In this document: piece by piece, positions 7,425 to 14,472 of the stretch
Layout of the letters: every line of letters starts with the position of its first letter
Position numbering within the stretch: position 1 is the stretch's first letter
Assembly: GCA_023666975.1 (NCBI GenBank)
Contig: JAMPAW010000075.1
Span: 1-15,019, forward strand
DNA length: 15,019 nucleotides
Origin: Clostridium sp.
GTDB lineage: Bacteria; Bacillota_A; Clostridia; Lachnospirales; Lachnospiraceae
Reading direction: 5' to 3'
Translations under genes and position numbers: made by a program
Notes under the pieces: model-generated
Database searches by the model: none
Told to the model about the DNA's origin: nothing
What the model saw: only the letters and a program-made list of their open reading frames with translations

Positions 7425-7898
7425 ATGCTTTTAAAAATAAAAAATATATGTGGATTAATCAAAAGATGTCTTAAATTGGGGTGGCACTCATCAAAGAAAT
7501 ATACGATTACAAGAATAGCTTGCCAATTGATTCTTCCGATAAGTACTATCCTAATGTCGTTTTATACTAAAAATGTAATGAATGTTTTTGCTTCTAATAA
7601 TCCTGATGAGGAAAAAGTCAGAGCTTTTTTGGGTTTGATAATTTGTTTTCTTTTGATTAATTTGTTAAATATAATTACTAATCATATTACAACTTATGTA
7701 TCTAAATTGCATAATGATATAATAGAAAAGGATATGCAAGTCATTATAATGGAAAAAACAATAAATGTTGATTTAGAATATTTTGATAATCCTAAATATT
7801 ACGATCAATTACATATTGCTATCAGAGATTCACAATCTTTAATTTATGTAATATGGAATATTATTGATTTTTTTGCCGAGATAGTCTCCGTGGTATAA
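7425..7898 (+). CDS. ABC exporter membrane domain, N-terminal fragment of a frameshifted gene
   Basis: These 157 residues hold the cytoplasmic N-terminus and the first helices of an ABC exporter membrane domain (roughly 27-50 and 66-90, then the start of a third). They end abruptly at TAA 7896-7898 inside a hydrophobic helix (DFFAEIVSVV). The reading continues naturally one base back in the next fragment (GISIFILVKLNYVYV), so a single-base loss near 7,875-7,898 has split a gene of about 590 codons. There is no N-terminal C39 peptidase domain, so the transporter would not itself cleave a leader. The gene follows the permease by 5 bp. A TTTTTTT run at 7868-7874 lies in slippery phase. Assembly error, real mutation or slippage are all possible. 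Confidence 0.75.
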   Translation: MLLKIKNICGLIKRCLKLGWHSSKKYTITRIACQLILPISTILMSFYTKNVMNVFASNNPDEEKVRAFLGLIICFLLINLLNIITNHITTYVSKLHNDIIEKDMQVIIMEKTINVDLEYFDNPKYYDQLHIAIRDSQSLIYVIWNIIDFFAEIVSVV

Positions 7899-7957
7899 GT
7901 ATATTTATTCTTGTTAAATTAAATTATGTTTATGTATGTGCTGTTGTTTTATCAACA

Positions 7958-9199
7958 GTGCCTTCAGCTATTTTTTCTCAAAAATATACTAAAGAACTTT
8001 ATGGTATGAGTATAAAGCAGATGAATGATGAACGCAAAAAAGATTATTATGCAGATATTCTGACAAATCAACATTATGCTGCATCCATTAGATTATACAA
8101 TCTTGGTAAGTATATGAAACAACATTATATTGAATATTTTTACAAGATATATAATGAAAAGAAACATATAATTAAGCATAGAACATTTCAGAATACAATA
8201 ATGCTATTTATACCAGAAGTAGTTATTTGCTTCATTACATTCCATATTGGTTATAAAATAATACATAATCAATTATCTATTGGTGATTTTGCATTGTATA
8301 CCGGAATCCTATCTCAATTATGGGGCGGATTGGGAAGAGCTATCGAAAATGGTATGGCAATATATGATAATAAATTGCACATTGATAATTTTATTTTGTT
8401 CGAGCAGACACCTATAAAAATATCTTCAAAAGGAAATATTAAAATTGAAAAAATTTATTCAGTTGAGTTTGACAATGTAAGCTTTAGATACCCGAACACA
8501 GAAAAATATGTGCTGGAAAACATTACTTTTTCATTAAAAGGTAATGAAAAGTTAGGTATAGTAGGGGTGAATGGTTCTGGCAAAAGTACTTTGCTTAAAC
8601 TTTTGTTGAGATTTTATGATCCAACGGATGGTGTCATTTTGATTAATGGAATAGATATTAGACAGTTGGATGTTGTAGCCTGGCGTAATTTGGTTTCTGC
8701 ATATATCCAGAATGCACCTAATTTTTCTTTATCTTTAAGAACTAATATTGCTCTTTCAGATAAAGAAAATTCACACATAGACAAAAAAATACATACGGCA
8801 CTTGAAGATGCAGAGATATGGAATATGTCATTGCCAAAGGGGTTGAATACATGTCTTTCTCGATTATTTGATGATGAGGGTATTGAGATGTCTGTTGGAC
8901 AAGAACAGAAAATTGCATTAGCAAGAACATTTTATAAAATGGGAGAATTAGTGCTTTTGGATGAACCTTCATCTTCACTTGATCCAGAATCGGAGGCGAA
9001 AATAATGAAAAAAATAAAGGAAAAGTTTAAGAACTGTATGTTGATTGCCACATCTCATAGATTAATGAATCTTTCGATTGTAGACAAAATCCTGGTTTTG
9101 GAAAATGGTAGATTGATTGAGAGTGGAACAAAAGAAGAACTCTTAAATTTAAATAAACGATTTTCTGAGCTGTATGCTTGCCAAATGGATAAATTTTAA
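7958..9199 (+). CDS. ABC exporter, rest of membrane domain plus ATPase (frameshifted second part)
   Basis: The frame is open from 7868. The GTG at 7958 is only the first start-like codon and has no ribosome site, so this is best read as the downstream half of the gene begun at 7425. It carries the remaining helices (one pair around ILVKLNYVYVCAVVL, another around TIMLFIPEVVICFITF), the linker and a full nucleotide-binding domain. That domain has Walker A GVNGSGKST (8564-8590), Q-loop YIQN, a degenerate signature MSVGQEQ in place of LSGGQ, Walker B LVLLDEPSSSLD with catalytic Glu, and H-loop TSHR. It would energise export, most plausibly of the small peptide. Apart from the frameshift and the altered signature the motifs look functional. 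The stop codon lies within a perfect AT-rich palindrome. Confidence 0.8.
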   Translation: MPSAIFSQKYTKELYGMSIKQMNDERKKDYYADILTNQHYAASIRLYNLGKYMKQHYIEYFYKIYNEKKHIIKHRTFQNTIMLFIPEVVICFITFHIGYKIIHNQLSIGDFALYTGILSQLWGGLGRAIENGMAIYDNKLHIDNFILFEQTPIKISSKGNIKIEKIYSVEFDNVSFRYPNTEKYVLENITFSLKGNEKLGIVGVNGSGKSTLLKLLLRFYDPTDGVILINGIDIRQLDVVAWRNLVSAYIQNAPNFSLSLRTNIALSDKENSHIDKKIHTALEDAEIWNMSLPKGLNTCLSRLFDDEGIEMSVGQEQKIALARTFYKMGELVLLDEPSSSLDPESEAKIMKKIKEKFKNCMLIATSHRLMNLSIVDKILVLENGRLIESGTKEELLNLNKRFSELYACQMDKF

Positions 9200-9207
9200 A
9201 TTTATCC
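9187..9207. repeat. Perfect 21-bp palindrome over the exporter stop codon
   Basis: GGATAAATTT and AAATTTATCC flank a single T at 9197. As RNA it makes an 8-bp AT-rich hairpin without a following U-run, so it is a weak terminator at best. A second small imperfect hairpin (GCTTGG ... CCTAGC) lies at 9215-9234. Base composition rises just after this point, making it a possible right edge of the AT-rich island. Confidence 0.45.
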
Positions 9208-9328
9208 TTGACTTGCTTGGGGTTTTAGCCTAGCATATTTATTGAAAAAAGGGAATCCAAGTTGTAAGGATGAAGATATGACCGTCCTGTTTGTCAAGCA
9301 GATAAAGCATCTCTGACCTTGTGCCATG
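9208..9328. other. Intergenic segment with no gene supported
   Basis: This stretch between the exporter and the Rrf2 promoter has no convincing open frame, RNA or repeat apart from the small hairpin at 9215-9234. Its composition is intermediate between the AT-rich island and the right-hand genes. Confidence 0.5.
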
Positions 9329-9366
9329 TTGTAATAATTGACATTACAATCAGGGAGAGTTATAAT
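9329..9366 (+). promoter_or_regulatory. Consensus promoter with overlapping inverted-repeat operator for the Rrf2 gene
   Basis: TTGACA (9338-9343), 17 bases and TATAAT (9361-9366) match the sigma-A consensus exactly. TTGTAAT (9329-9335) and ATTACAA (9343-9349) form a perfect 7-7-7 inverted repeat overlapping the -35. That is a natural site for autorepression by the downstream Rrf2 protein. Confidence 0.7.
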
Positions 9367-9402
9367 CGTATCCAGAGTAAAAGGAAGAATGGAGGATATG
9401 TT

Positions 9403-9852
9403 ATGCAGATTTCGAGCAGATTTACGATTGCAATCCATGTGCTGACCTGTATTGAGACTTTTAAGGATGATTATAAAGTGACCAGTGATTTTCTTGCAAA
9501 CAGTGTCAATGTGAACCCGGTCATTATCCGGGGACTGTTTCAGCAGTTGAAAGCTGCGGGAATTGTCCATGTGGCAAGAGGAAGCGGAGGAACACAGATA
9601 GCCAGGCCGTTAGGGGAGATTACGATGTTAGATATCTATCATGCAGTGGAGTGTGTAGAAGAGGGGAAACTGTTTCATTTCCACGGGAATCCAAATGCAG
9701 ATTGTCCGGTGGGGAGAAACATTCATAATGTACTGGATGAAAAATTGAACCGCATACAACAGGCAATGGAGGAGGAAATGAGGGGAATCACGCTGGAAGA
9801 TATTTTGCGTGATACACAAAAGTTTATTGCTTTGGAGGCGGCATATCAGTAA
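9403..9852 (+). CDS. Rrf2-family transcriptional regulator (YwnA-like)
   Basis: The product is 149 residues from ATG 9403, which has GGAGG seven bases upstream; the longer open frame to 9319 overlaps the promoter and is not used. An N-terminal winged helix (about 1-70) has the Rrf2 pattern SSRFTIAIHVLTCIE ... VNPVIIRGLFQQLKAAGIV ... RGSGGTQIARP. It is followed by the dimerisation helix with NPNADCPVGRNIHNVLD, common in YwnA-type members. Cysteines at 16, 84 and 101 do not have the three-Cys spacing of IscR, so an Fe-S cluster is not indicated. Members of this group sense redox, nitrosative or other small-molecule stress. The tail converges on the ATPase gene with a 7-bp overlap and no terminator between them. 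The regulon is unknown; autorepression is likely from the operator. Confidence 0.93.
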   Translation: MQISSRFTIAIHVLTCIETFKDDYKVTSDFLANSVNVNPVIIRGLFQQLKAAGIVHVARGSGGTQIARPLGEITMLDIYHAVECVEEGKLFHFHGNPNADCPVGRNIHNVLDEKLNRIQQAMEEEMRGITLEDILRDTQKFIALEAAYQ

Positions 9853-10877
9853 TGTATCAAAACATACTTATCAAACTCTGGAAGCATAAAACGAATAAAC
9901 CCACGCGCTTCTGTATCAATCAACCCACGTTTCTTCAATCTGTCTCTGTACGGATTAAATTCATTTGTCTTTAATGACAGCATATTGCGGATTTCCTTAA
10001 TCCTGCCATCGGAAGACTTTGCGATGCCATAACAAATCTTTTTGTCTTTATTGGATAATTCAGACCAGATTTTATCGTACACATACTCACTCAAATATTG
10101 CCTGTATTCATTCATAACACTCTTATAGTCACCATTTTTCTGCCAGGTCAGATAACCTAAAACCTGAAATGCAAAAGGATATCCTTTCGTTAAATCAGCC
10201 ATCTCCAATGCTTTTTCATCATCTAATGAAAAAATCTCCTGATATTTTCCCTTCACCGCCCCCTTATCCAAAGGGTTTAACTTTATTTTAGGCGCCCGGT
10301 ATAAAAAAGTCAGATTCTTCTCATTTTGCAGGGCATCGATATTTTCAAAAAGGCCGGTCATCAATAAAAACAGCGGGAAATCTCTGCGGACAAAGATTTG
10401 AAATGAACTTGCAAAGACTTTCATTGTCGCATTGCTTGTTGCTTCATCAATCGTAACCAATACACGTTTCTTCTTCTTTTTTACAATTTCCAGCATCGCC
10501 TCAATTGCATTTTCAATATCAAAAAACGGTTCTGCCTTTTCTATGGAAACTCCAATTCCTAATACAGATAAATCAATCTGCGCTTTCATAAATAGATCCC
10601 TCATGCCTTTGTAATCATATAATTTTGCTGCAAAACTTTCCAAAAGATTCCGGTCTGGATTCAATTCTAACACAATCCAATCTTTCTCGCTCGAAAAATG
10701 TTTTGCAATATCATTCAGCATGACTGTCTTTCCCGCTCCCCTTACTCCTGTAATCATATAAATCTGCTGGTTTACGATTTCAGAAGAAAAAAAATCAATG
10801 ATTTCGTTCGTCTGGGCGAAACGCGCGATAGATTCTAATGGACTTTTGCCAAAAATCAACGTAAATGGATTCTGCAT
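9846..10877 (-). CDS. STAND/ORC-like ATPase with C-terminal winged helix, function unknown
   Basis: The 343-residue protein has Walker A GVRGAGKT (44-51) and Walker B RVLVTIDEA (138-146). A sensor-like strand LLMTGLFENI follows (about 171-180), then a helical lid with the motif KGYPFAFQVLGYLTW (231-245). The C-terminal part (about 272-335) reads as a winged helix (LKKRGLIDTEARGFIRFMLPEFDKY). This layout is that of the ATP-binding AAA_16/archaeal-ATPase-like group found scattered in gut anaerobes, often alone. No partner gene is adjacent, and biochemical function is not established for this type. Its start is preceded by GAGGG and by six GAGTAAA-like heptamers filling the promoter and leader, suggesting that a protein, perhaps itself, binds there. 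The end overlaps the Rrf2 gene tail by 7 bp. Confidence 0.88.
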   Translation of the reverse strand: MQNPFTLIFGKSPLESIARFAQTNEIIDFFSSEIVNQQIYMITGVRGAGKTVMLNDIAKHFSSEKDWIVLELNPDRNLLESFAAKLYDYKGMRDLFMKAQIDLSVLGIGVSIEKAEPFFDIENAIEAMLEIVKKKKKRVLVTIDEATSNATMKVFASSFQIFVRRDFPLFLLMTGLFENIDALQNEKNLTFLYRAPKIKLNPLDKGAVKGKYQEIFSLDDEKALEMADLTKGYPFAFQVLGYLTWQKNGDYKSVMNEYRQYLSEYVYDKIWSELSNKDKKICYGIAKSSDGRIKEIRNMLSLKTNEFNPYRDRLKKRGLIDTEARGFIRFMLPEFDKYVLIHY

Positions 10878-10879
10878 AA

Positions 10880-10961
10880 TTTTTACCCTCTTTTACTGTT
10901 TTTCTATTTTTTTACTCTTCTTTACTCTTTTTATATATTTTTACTCTTCTTTACTCTTTTT
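10880..10961 (-). repeat. Three 29-bp-period tandem repeats in the promoter/leader of the ATPase gene
   Basis: Copies begin at 10880, 10909 and 10938, exactly 29 bp apart. The two outer-promoter copies share an identical 24-bp core (10909-10932 and 10938-10961), and the gene-proximal one is degenerate. Each has two heptamers reading GAGTAAA on the minus strand, 11 bp apart, giving six in all. The last copy contains the ribosome site. An operator array for a DNA-binding protein is the simplest reading. Confidence 0.75.
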
Positions 10962-10966
10962 GTCAA
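10938..10966 (-). promoter_or_regulatory. Probable promoter of the ATPase gene
   Basis: A perfect minus-strand TTGACA lies at 10961-10966, and TAAAAA follows at 10938-10943 after 17 bases. The spacer is filled by the first repeat copy, so anything binding the repeats should block or shape transcription. The -10 matches only 4 of 6 consensus bases. A 7-bp inverted repeat (AAAGGAG 10971-10977, CTCCTTT 10999-11005) lies upstream. Confidence 0.45.
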
Positions 10967-11072
10967 GGAAAAAGGAGTTTGTCCGAATCCCTTAGTGCCT
11001 CCTTTGTCTTAACTAAATGTCAGATAGAGCAAAAAAATCCAAACAGTAGTAGAAAACAAAGCTGCAAGCATA

Positions 11073-11096
11073 TATAATAGTTAGTATAAACTAACT
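11073..11096 (+). promoter_or_regulatory. Promoter -10 with DtxR/IdeR-like palindrome ahead of the AraC-Feo operon
   Basis: TATAAT (11073-11078) is followed directly by AGTTAGT-ATAA-ACTAACT (11079-11096), a perfect 7-bp inverted repeat. It resembles iron boxes of DtxR-family repressors, which contain TTAG...CTAA half sites. A good -35 is not visible at 17 bases, as expected for an activator-dependent promoter. Iron control is inferred from the downstream feoAB genes. Confidence 0.5.
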
Positions 11097-11171
11097 GCAT
11101 GTACTGCTGTGAACAATGGAAAACGGCGGTTCATTTCATTCGCAGGTATCAGATAAGGAGGTGCAGGCAAA

Positions 11172-12146
11172 ATGCCGGAAAATGTATCCGAACTGGCGGA
11201 AGTGTTCCATTCTGCTATGTATCAGATGTCTCCGCTCAGTGAGTGTGTGTCGCATGTCACGATCAAAAATACAAACAGCCAGATGTTTCTTTGCAGTCCG
11301 TGGGAAGGTATTTTATTGTGGGCGAACAGGGTTTTAGACAAGCATTTGCCCCATAGCGATGAGGGAATCAAGAGCCATTACGCCTCTCTGAATTACTGCA
11401 TTAGCGGACGGTGTGAAGTCTGCCTGCCGGATAACCATTATATTTACATGGAACCGGGAATGTTGTGCATTGATGACCACAAGCCAAAGGACGGCTACTG
11501 GTATCCGGGACAGAGTTATAACGGACTGGAAATTGTTTTTGATTTGGACCGGCTCATGGAGAATCCGCTTCCGGAACTTTCTGCTTATTGTGATTATGAT
11601 GAATGGATTCGGAAAATGCTTTCCACACATGGCGGAACCTATCTGGGTGCAGTGGAAAATGAATGTGAGCGGTTGATGAACCTGCTGTATTCCCATTTGG
11701 CGGCGGCAGACTGGAGCCTTGCGGATTACCGTCTTCATCTGCTTTTGCTGTTTTACGCATTGGTAAATCGTGGCACGGCGCCGGTCGAGGAGCAGTTTTA
11801 TGTCACGAAAGGGCAAAAGCATATTGCAGACGAGGTGGAGCAGATGATTACCGGGGATTTGAGCTGCCATTACACGATTGCGGATATGGCAGCGGTGTAC
11901 GGGGTAAGTCCTTCCGCATTAAAGAAATATTTCGAGAGGGTTTACGGTCTTCCCATTTCATTTTATCTCAGGGAAAAGCGGATACTGCTCGCAAAACAGC
12001 GGTTGTCAGAGACGAAAGACAGCGTGGGAATCATTGCTGCCGCCTGCGGATATACAAACCAGGGGAAATTTGGCGCTGTATTTAAGGAATGTACAGGGAT
12101 GTCCCCGTTGGAGTACCGCAGGATGCATTATAAAGAAGAAACCTAA
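11172..12146 (+). CDS. AraC-family transcriptional regulator, probably iron or siderophore responsive
   Basis: The 324-residue protein starts at ATG 11172 with AAGGAGG ten bases upstream. Residues about 70-120 form a cupin-like sensing segment (YCISGRCEVCLPDNHYIYMEP). The C-terminal 100 residues are a double helix-turn-helix: first IADMAAVYGVSPSALKKYFE, second VGIIAAACGYTNQGKFGAVF, closing with the AraC signature GMSPLEYRR. The overall form resembles PchR-like regulators that act on iron uptake genes. It lies 58 bp upstream of feoA on the same strand with an iron-box-like palindrome at its promoter, so it probably activates feoAB or related exporters. The inducer is unknown. Confidence 0.9.
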   Translation: MPENVSELAEVFHSAMYQMSPLSECVSHVTIKNTNSQMFLCSPWEGILLWANRVLDKHLPHSDEGIKSHYASLNYCISGRCEVCLPDNHYIYMEPGMLCIDDHKPKDGYWYPGQSYNGLEIVFDLDRLMENPLPELSAYCDYDEWIRKMLSTHGGTYLGAVENECERLMNLLYSHLAAADWSLADYRLHLLLLFYALVNRGTAPVEEQFYVTKGQKHIADEVEQMITGDLSCHYTIADMAAVYGVSPSALKKYFERVYGLPISFYLREKRILLAKQRLSETKDSVGIIAAACGYTNQGKFGAVFKECTGMSPLEYRRMHYKEET

Positions 12147-12152
12147 GAAACA

Positions 12153-12187
12153 CCCTGCGGGCATGCCTGAATGCCAAAAATGCAGGG
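12153..12187 (+). other. Nested intercistronic hairpin between araC-type gene and feoA
   Basis: An outer stem CCCTGC (12153-12158) with GCAGGG (12182-12187) encloses an inner stem GGCAT (12160-12164) with ATGCC (12171-12175). No U-run follows; the feoA ribosome site comes four bases later. It could tune read-through, processing or feoA translation rather than end transcription. Confidence 0.45.
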
Positions 12188-12204
12188 CAGAAAGGAGAAA
12201 AACA

Positions 12205-12438
12205 ATGACAGCTTTAAACGAAGTAAAGGCAGGAAAACAGGGACGGGTCCTGTCGGTGGACGGAAGGACGGATTTCCAGCGGCGGATTACCGCAGTAGGG
12301 GTAACGCCGGGGAGCAGTTTTTCTGTCGTCCAAAATGAAAAGAAATATCCGGTGCTCTTGAATATCCGCAGCACGCTTCTGGCAGTGGACAGGGAGGACT
12401 GCGCAAACATTATGGTGGAGGTGGCAGGCAATGAATAA
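12205..12438 (+). CDS. feoA: FeoA, small SH3-like partner of ferrous iron transport
   Basis: The product is 77 residues from ATG 12205, with AAAGGAG seven bases upstream; the open frame to 12034 lies inside the AraC gene. It has the FeoA pattern: a short helix, then beta strands with GKQGRVLSVDG, FQRRITAVGVTPGSSFSVV and a final strand LAVDREDCANIMVEV. The Gly-Val-Thr-Pro-Gly turn is diagnostic. FeoA is a cytoplasmic protein thought to assist or control FeoB. Its stop overlaps the feoB start by 8 bp, so the two are translationally coupled. Confidence 0.94.
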   Translation: MTALNEVKAGKQGRVLSVDGRTDFQRRITAVGVTPGSSFSVVQNEKKYPVLLNIRSTLLAVDREDCANIMVEVAGNE

Positions 12439-14464
12439 GACAATGACAATTGCGCTTTTAGGGCAGCCAAATTCTGGAAAGTCAACTTTTTATAACGCGC
12501 TGACCGGTTCACACCAGCACGTTGGCAACTGGCCCGGAAAGACGGTCGAACGGAATACAGGAACATTTCAGTATAATGGAAATACATATCAGGTCGTAGA
12601 CCTTCCCGGCACATACAGCCTTGCGGCTAATTCCGAGGAAGAGATTGTCACAAGGGATTACATTGCCGGGGGCGAAGCAGACCTTGTCTGTATCCTTGCC
12701 GATGCATCACAATTGGAGCGGAGCCTTTTCATGCTTGCAGACTATGCAGGTATTCGGGTTCCAGCCATACTTCTGCTCAATATGATGGATGTTGCCGGGG
12801 TGCAGGGAAAGAAAATAGATGTCCCTGCCATTGAAAAAAGGCTTGGCATTCCGGCTTTGCCCTTTGTCGCCTCCGAGAAAAAGGATTATGCGGCATTTTA
12901 TGAACTGTTAGAGCGCAGCGGAAAGGAAAAATGGATTTTGGATACCCAAAGATTATCCGGGCTGTATGAGGCGGAATTTGGAAACGCTTATCAAAATGTC
13001 ACCGCGCTGCTGCCGGAGGACGGCATATCCGTGTATGAAAACAGTTGGATTTTTGCCAAGCTGGCAGAACATGATACAGCCGTGGAATCGATCGTCGAAC
13101 ATTCCGTTAGCGGGGAGGATTTTACCGCCATAAAGAGCGGAATTTCCGAAATACAAAATGGCGCTTCCCATACGGGAAACTGCAAATTCCAGTGGATTGA
13201 CGGTATCCTTTCCGGCAATGTAAGCAGTGGGAAAGGTGAAAACCGGCTTGGGAAATTTGACCGTCTCGCTGTCTCGAAGAAGGGCGGGAAATGGCTGGCG
13301 GCAGGCATTATCCTTTTAGCGCTTATGGCATCCATGGTGCTGGCAGCCCCGATTATGTATCTGGGAAGTATGCTGCCGCTGCTCGCTGATCCGGTGTCCG
13401 AGTGGCTGCTTAGTATTGATACGGCTCCCATACTGGTTTCCCTTTTGTGCGACGGTATCTGGACGGCTTTCTCCTTTACGGTCATGATGTGCGGGTTTGT
13501 ATTCGGAACGACCTTTGTATTTGGATTTATGGAAGAAATCGGCTATATGGCGCGTATTTCCTATGTGTTTGACGGAACCATGCGGCGGCTTGGGCTTCAC
13601 GGGAAAGCGGTTATGCCGTTTCTTGTCAGCTTTGGCTGCAATATCGCCGGTGCGACCGGTGCGCGTGTGCTGGACACATGGGGGCAGAGGATGGCGGCAA
13701 TCTCCATGTCATGGGTAGTGCCATGTGGCTCGACATGGGCGGTTGTAGGACTGGTTTCCTCTGTCTTTTTCGGACCGGGTGCAGCACTCATCATATTCCT
13801 GCTTTTTGGCATTTCGGTGCTTCATTTACAGCTTACGGCGCGGGTATTTGGAAAACGGTTTCTTACCGAGTCAGACCGGACAGGGCTGATTATGGAACTG
13901 CCACCATATCATAAGGCACGGTGGGGCAGCCTGATCCGCAGCTCCGCAGGAAAAATGGCGGCAGCATTTAAACGTGCGATCCGCCTTGTGACAGTGGTGC
14001 TTGTCATCATGTGGGCGCTTTCTTATACAGCGGATGGAAACCTTTCCGGGAGTATCCTGTACCGAATTGGAAATATGCTGGAACCGGTGACGATATGGTT
14101 CGGGCTCCGCTGGCAGACATTTGTCGCATGGATTGCCTCGATGATGGGGAAAGAAGGTGCTCTGGGTGTCCTCGCCGCTGTATTTAACAATAATGGTAAT
14201 GTCCTGCAGGCGGTAGCCATGCAGAAGCTGGAAACCGCAAATTCCGCATCCGTGGCGGCGAGTCTTCTGGCGGCATTGACAAAGCCGGAAGCGCTGGCAT
14301 TTATATTCGCATTTTACTTCAATATGCCATGCCTGATGACAATGAGTGCGACCGTTCACGAAACCCACTCCTTAAAATGGACACTGCGGGTGGCAGGTTA
14401 TTATATTGCCATGTCGCTGGTTCTGGCGGCGGTTGCCTACCATGTCGGCTGTTTGGTTTTTTGA
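12431..14464 (+). CDS. feoB: FeoB, ferrous iron transporter with N-terminal G-protein domain
   Basis: The 677 residues begin with a GTPase domain: G1 GQPNSGKST (11-19), the switch I region around VGNWPGKTVE, G3 DLPG (57-60) and G4 NMMD (117-120). A helical regulatory domain follows, then a membrane part beginning about residue 287 with paired Gate-type segments. GTP binding and hydrolysis are linked to Fe(II) uptake across the cytoplasmic membrane, especially in anoxic settings. Length is in the normal range, and no FeoC gene follows. All motifs look intact. It is the last gene of the AraC-feoA-feoB unit, and no strong forward terminator is seen directly after it, though the hairpin at 14649-14682 could help. 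Confidence 0.97.
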   Translation: MNKTMTIALLGQPNSGKSTFYNALTGSHQHVGNWPGKTVERNTGTFQYNGNTYQVVDLPGTYSLAANSEEEIVTRDYIAGGEADLVCILADASQLERSLFMLADYAGIRVPAILLLNMMDVAGVQGKKIDVPAIEKRLGIPALPFVASEKKDYAAFYELLERSGKEKWILDTQRLSGLYEAEFGNAYQNVTALLPEDGISVYENSWIFAKLAEHDTAVESIVEHSVSGEDFTAIKSGISEIQNGASHTGNCKFQWIDGILSGNVSSGKGENRLGKFDRLAVSKKGGKWLAAGIILLALMASMVLAAPIMYLGSMLPLLADPVSEWLLSIDTAPILVSLLCDGIWTAFSFTVMMCGFVFGTTFVFGFMEEIGYMARISYVFDGTMRRLGLHGKAVMPFLVSFGCNIAGATGARVLDTWGQRMAAISMSWVVPCGSTWAVVGLVSSVFFGPGAALIIFLLFGISVLHLQLTARVFGKRFLTESDRTGLIMELPPYHKARWGSLIRSSAGKMAAAFKRAIRLVTVVLVIMWALSYTADGNLSGSILYRIGNMLEPVTIWFGLRWQTFVAWIASMMGKEGALGVLAAVFNNNGNVLQAVAMQKLETANSASVAASLLAALTKPEALAFIFAFYFNMPCLMTMSATVHETHSLKWTLRVAGYYIAMSLVLAAVAYHVGCLVF

Positions 14465-14472
14465 GGGCGAAT

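Noticed and set aside
623..9199. Lanthipeptide or other enzyme-modified RiPP cluster
   Set aside because: No LanB/C/M, radical-SAM, YcaO or protease gene is encoded in the window.
9202..9570. Minus-strand frame over the Rrf2 promoter and gene start
   Set aside because: It overlaps a consensus promoter and the conserved Rrf2 coding start, and its translation has no recognisable pattern.
10880..10961. CRISPR array
   Set aside because: The 29-bp period comes from nearly continuous repeats with only about five bases between cores and no unique spacers.
12006..12614. Minus-strand frame opposite the AraC gene tail, feoA and feoB start
   Set aside because: It is a shadow of well supported genes with no ribosome site or family resemblance; the same holds for 13871-14368 and 11334-11870.
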